From: Anaerohalosphaeraceae bacterium
Lineage (GTDB): Bacteria; Planctomycetota; Phycisphaerae; Sedimentisphaerales; UBA12454
Reading direction: 5' to 3'
NCBI GenBank assembly: GCA_021108375.1
Contig: JAIORA010000002.1
Location: forward strand, 62,001-126,000
Length of the DNA stretch: 64,000 nt
The notes beneath the pieces were generated by a model. That model ran no database searches, was not told the origin of the DNA, and was given only the letters and a program-made list of their open reading frames with translations. Position 1 is the stretch's first letter. Every line of letters starts with the position of its first letter. Of this stretch, positions 62,163 to 64,000 are shown in pieces. Position numbers and translations under genes: made by a program.

Positions 62163-63107
62163 TTACGAATGCTTCTTTTTTCTGGCCTCGTAGGCCTGAA
62201 CAATACTCTGCACAAGATTATGCCTTACAATGTCCGTTTCGTCCAGTCCAATTAATGAGATTCCATCGATATTGCCCAGTGTCTCCATCGCGTCGAGCAT
62301 TCCGCTTTTCACGCCCTTGTCGAGGTCAATTTGGGTGGTATCGCCGGTAATTATCATTTTCGACCCCCTGCCCATCCTCGTCAGGAACATCATCATCTGC
62401 GAAGACGATGTATTCTGGGCCTCATCGCAAATAATCACCGCCTCATTAAGCGTTCTGCCACGCATAAACGCCAGCGGAATTACCTCTATTATGTCCATAT
62501 CGATGAACCTTCGCATCTGCTCAAATTCCATCATATCCTCAAGGCTGTCGAAAAGCGGCCTTAAATAAGGATTGACCTTCGCCTGCAAATCGCCGGGCAA
62601 AAATCCGAGTTTTTCGCCGGCTTCGACTGCCGGCCGAGCCAATACAATTTTCCTTATCTGTTTTTTCTTCAGCATTGCTACCGCCACCGCCACCGCAAGA
62701 TATGTTTTTCCCGTTCCGGCCGGGCCTGTACAAAAAGTGAGGTCGCTTTTCAGCATTGCTTCTATGTACCGCTTTTGTCCTTTAGTGTAAGGGGCGATAG
62801 ATTTTTTCGGGGAAAATACTTTTATGGTTGTGCCTTGGTCGCTCTCCATATCGATTTTCAACTTGCCCATAAGGCTGATGACATCATCTTTATCGACTCT
62901 GCCGAATTTAACGAGGTGCTTTTGCATAAGCTCAATAATTTCAGCAGCTTTTTTTACGTCCTGACTTTTGCCCTTGAGACCGATATTACCATTCCGCGCA
63001 GTTATCTGAACTCCGCAGCGATTGCGAACAATTCTGAGGTTTTCATCGCCGGGGCCAAAAAGCTCGAGGCACTTATCGTCAGAGGCAATTTGAAGTGTAA
63101 TTTCCAA
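62163..63107 (-). CDS. phoH: PhoH-family ATPase
   Basis: PhoH-like proteins are RNA-associated P-loop ATPases. The 314-residue protein has an N-terminal KH-like domain (about residues 1-70, VRNRCGVQITARNGNIGLKG), then YTKGQKRYIEAML, the Walker A motif GPAGTGKTYLA (about 137-147), VLARPAVEAGEKLGFLPGDL, the Walker B region AVIICDEAQNTSSSQMMMFL and IITGDTTQIDL. All are diagnostic. It begins 6 nt after cdsA and is followed by the HD phosphohydrolase and ybeY, the standard neighbourhood. Confidence 0.95.
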   Translation of the reverse strand: MEITLQIASDDKCLELFGPGDENLRIVRNRCGVQITARNGNIGLKGKSQDVKKAAEIIELMQKHLVKFGRVDKDDVISLMGKLKIDMESDQGTTIKVFSPKKSIAPYTKGQKRYIEAMLKSDLTFCTGPAGTGKTYLAVAVAVAMLKKKQIRKIVLARPAVEAGEKLGFLPGDLQAKVNPYLRPLFDSLEDMMEFEQMRRFIDMDIIEVIPLAFMRGRTLNEAVIICDEAQNTSSSQMMMFLTRMGRGSKMIITGDTTQIDLDKGVKSGMLDAMETLGNIDGISLIGLDETDIVRHNLVQSIVQAYEARKKKHS

Positions 63108-63113
63108 TATATT

Positions 63114-63974
63114 TTATACCAGTAAAAAAAACAAATACGCGAAAACCGCAGCAACAACAGGCGAATCAATTAAATCGAGAACACCGCCAAAGCCCGGCAC
63201 AGACGAAGCCGAATCTTTCATATCGGCATCGCGTTTCAGCATCGATTCCGCCAGGTCGCCAAGCTGGCCGATAAAAGCCATCACAACGCCAAAACAGACA
63301 GCAGCCCAGAGAGCCATTATACCGGTTTGCCAGGCGAATAGCCAGGCGATAGCAGCGGCTAAAAACGCACCACCAGCCATACCTTCCCACGTTTTTTTGG
63401 GGCTTATTCGGGGCGAAAACTTGTGTTTGCCAAAGAGTCTGCCGAACGTGTAAGCTCCTATATCGGAAGATTTTACAACGCAAATAAACATCAAAAAAGC
63501 CCACAGGCCAAACTCAATGCGAATTGCGGCCAAAAAGCAAGCCAACCCACCTAAATACAAAATCGCCAGGCAGTTTGCCCCGCAGTTGATTATCGTCCGG
63601 CCGCAACCGATAGTGATATTCTGATACAAAAAAAACGACAACAGCGACAGCACTATAACGACTGGAACATAAATGGATATGAATCCAGATGGATTTGTAA
63701 AAAACTGCGACCAATACCACGTCCCCGCCAAAAGTACTGAGGAGATTATTACAACGGGTCTGAAAATTACGGCCTGTATATTTTTGAACAGGCGAGCGAT
63801 TTCAAAACAGCCGATAACGATGACCATACACAGCAGCGTCATCGCCAAACTCCCCTGCACAGGTGCATCGGGGGCCTGCGAACTTATCGAGCCGTCAATC
63901 CACGCATCGAAAAGCAAAAGCCCGATGAGGGTGATTACCATCAACGTGCCAAAAATCAGTCTGTGCCGTAACAT
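63114..63974 (-). CDS. cdsA: Phosphatidate cytidylyltransferase
   Basis: CdsA makes CDP-diacylglycerol from phosphatidate and CTP for phospholipid synthesis. The protein (286 residues from the ATG at 63972-63974) has about eight hydrophobic helices and the C-terminal signature SSDIGAYTFGRLFGKHKFSP, SPKKTWEG and QLGDLAESMLKR with KDSASSVPGFGGVLDLIDS. In the signature the His of PGHGG is Phe and the Arg of DR is Leu, so it departs from the E. coli form at two conserved positions. A TTG start five codons upstream, close to AAGGAG, is an alternative. It heads the run that continues with phoH; upstream genes are outside the window. Confidence 0.9.
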   Translation of the reverse strand: MLRHRLIFGTLMVITLIGLLLFDAWIDGSISSQAPDAPVQGSLAMTLLCMVIVIGCFEIARLFKNIQAVIFRPVVIISSVLLAGTWYWSQFFTNPSGFISIYVPVVIVLSLLSFFLYQNITIGCGRTIINCGANCLAILYLGGLACFLAAIRIEFGLWAFLMFICVVKSSDIGAYTFGRLFGKHKFSPRISPKKTWEGMAGGAFLAAAIAWLFAWQTGIMALWAAVCFGVVMAFIGQLGDLAESMLKRDADMKDSASSVPGFGGVLDLIDSPVVAAVFAYLFFLLV

Positions 63975-64000
63975 AAAACCACCTATCAAATACTCCTTAG

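Overview
This window probably comes from a planctomycete of the Phycisphaerae type. That is an inference from content, since no rRNA is present. The support is moderate GC, very large secreted proteins rich in Asp-Pro-Asn with dockerin-like ends, a DapL lysine route, monomeric isocitrate dehydrogenase, a Rex-linked NADH/hydrogenase-type module, and intergenic regions packed with short palindromic repeats. Most genes are core housekeeping genes in recognisable clusters.

Layout. 1-1.6 kb: rex, a NuoE-like gene and the start of a NuoF/HndC-like gene on the minus strand, behind a promoter carrying a likely Rex operator. 2-6.5 kb: a nucleoside deaminase, tRNA-Leu(UAG), xseB-xseA, and a secreted protein with a dockerin-like tail. 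6.8-9.5 kb: a YmdB-type phosphoesterase and RNase Y, whose mRNA seems to have a leader of about 450 nt. 10.3-17 kb: icd, a coiled-coil lipoprotein, and tig with two clpP genes, one of which has Asn in place of the catalytic Asp. 17.2-20.1 kb: tRNA-Gly(GCC), a DUF5678/retropepsin pair, accD and rpe. 20.4-30 kb, plus strand: a solitary DNA methyltransferase, lnt, a HEAT-repeat protein, a coiled-coil membrane protein, a 50-aa membrane protein, then mreB-mreC-mreD-mrdA. 30.6-35.1 kb, minus strand: a short division cluster mraZ-orf68-rsmH-LysM protein-ftsL-ftsI, with five MraZ boxes on its promoter. 35.6-41.6 kb: lgt, panC-panD, dapL and a folK/deoxynucleoside kinase fusion. 42.2-57.3 kb: one gene for a protein of about 5058 residues. 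58.1-64 kb: cdsA-phoH-HD phosphohydrolase-ybeY-corC-recO.

The giant protein is the most striking object. It has a signal peptide and five successive super-modules. Each is an N-terminal cap (xVPxxYxxIQxAVxxAxxGDxIxV), a right-handed parallel beta-helix, and a closing DMGYHY motif. InlB-type repeats link them. In the third helix a complete pro-subtilase (propeptide plus Asp/His/Ser triad) is inserted in a loop, and several helices carry long Gly-Gly-X loops between successive strands. It ends with a dockerin-like pair and three repeated domains, so it is probably an extracellular adhesin or matrix protein with its own protease.

The second theme is repeats. A 161-bp MITE-like element occurs three times with 4-bp target duplications (TTAA, TTAA, TAAA) and a hairpin that co-varies between copies. 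Other families fill most gaps: arrays of about 64 bp with a constant linker around interchangeable palindromic stems, covarying hairpins with GNRA loops, and degenerate phrases shared by many gaps.
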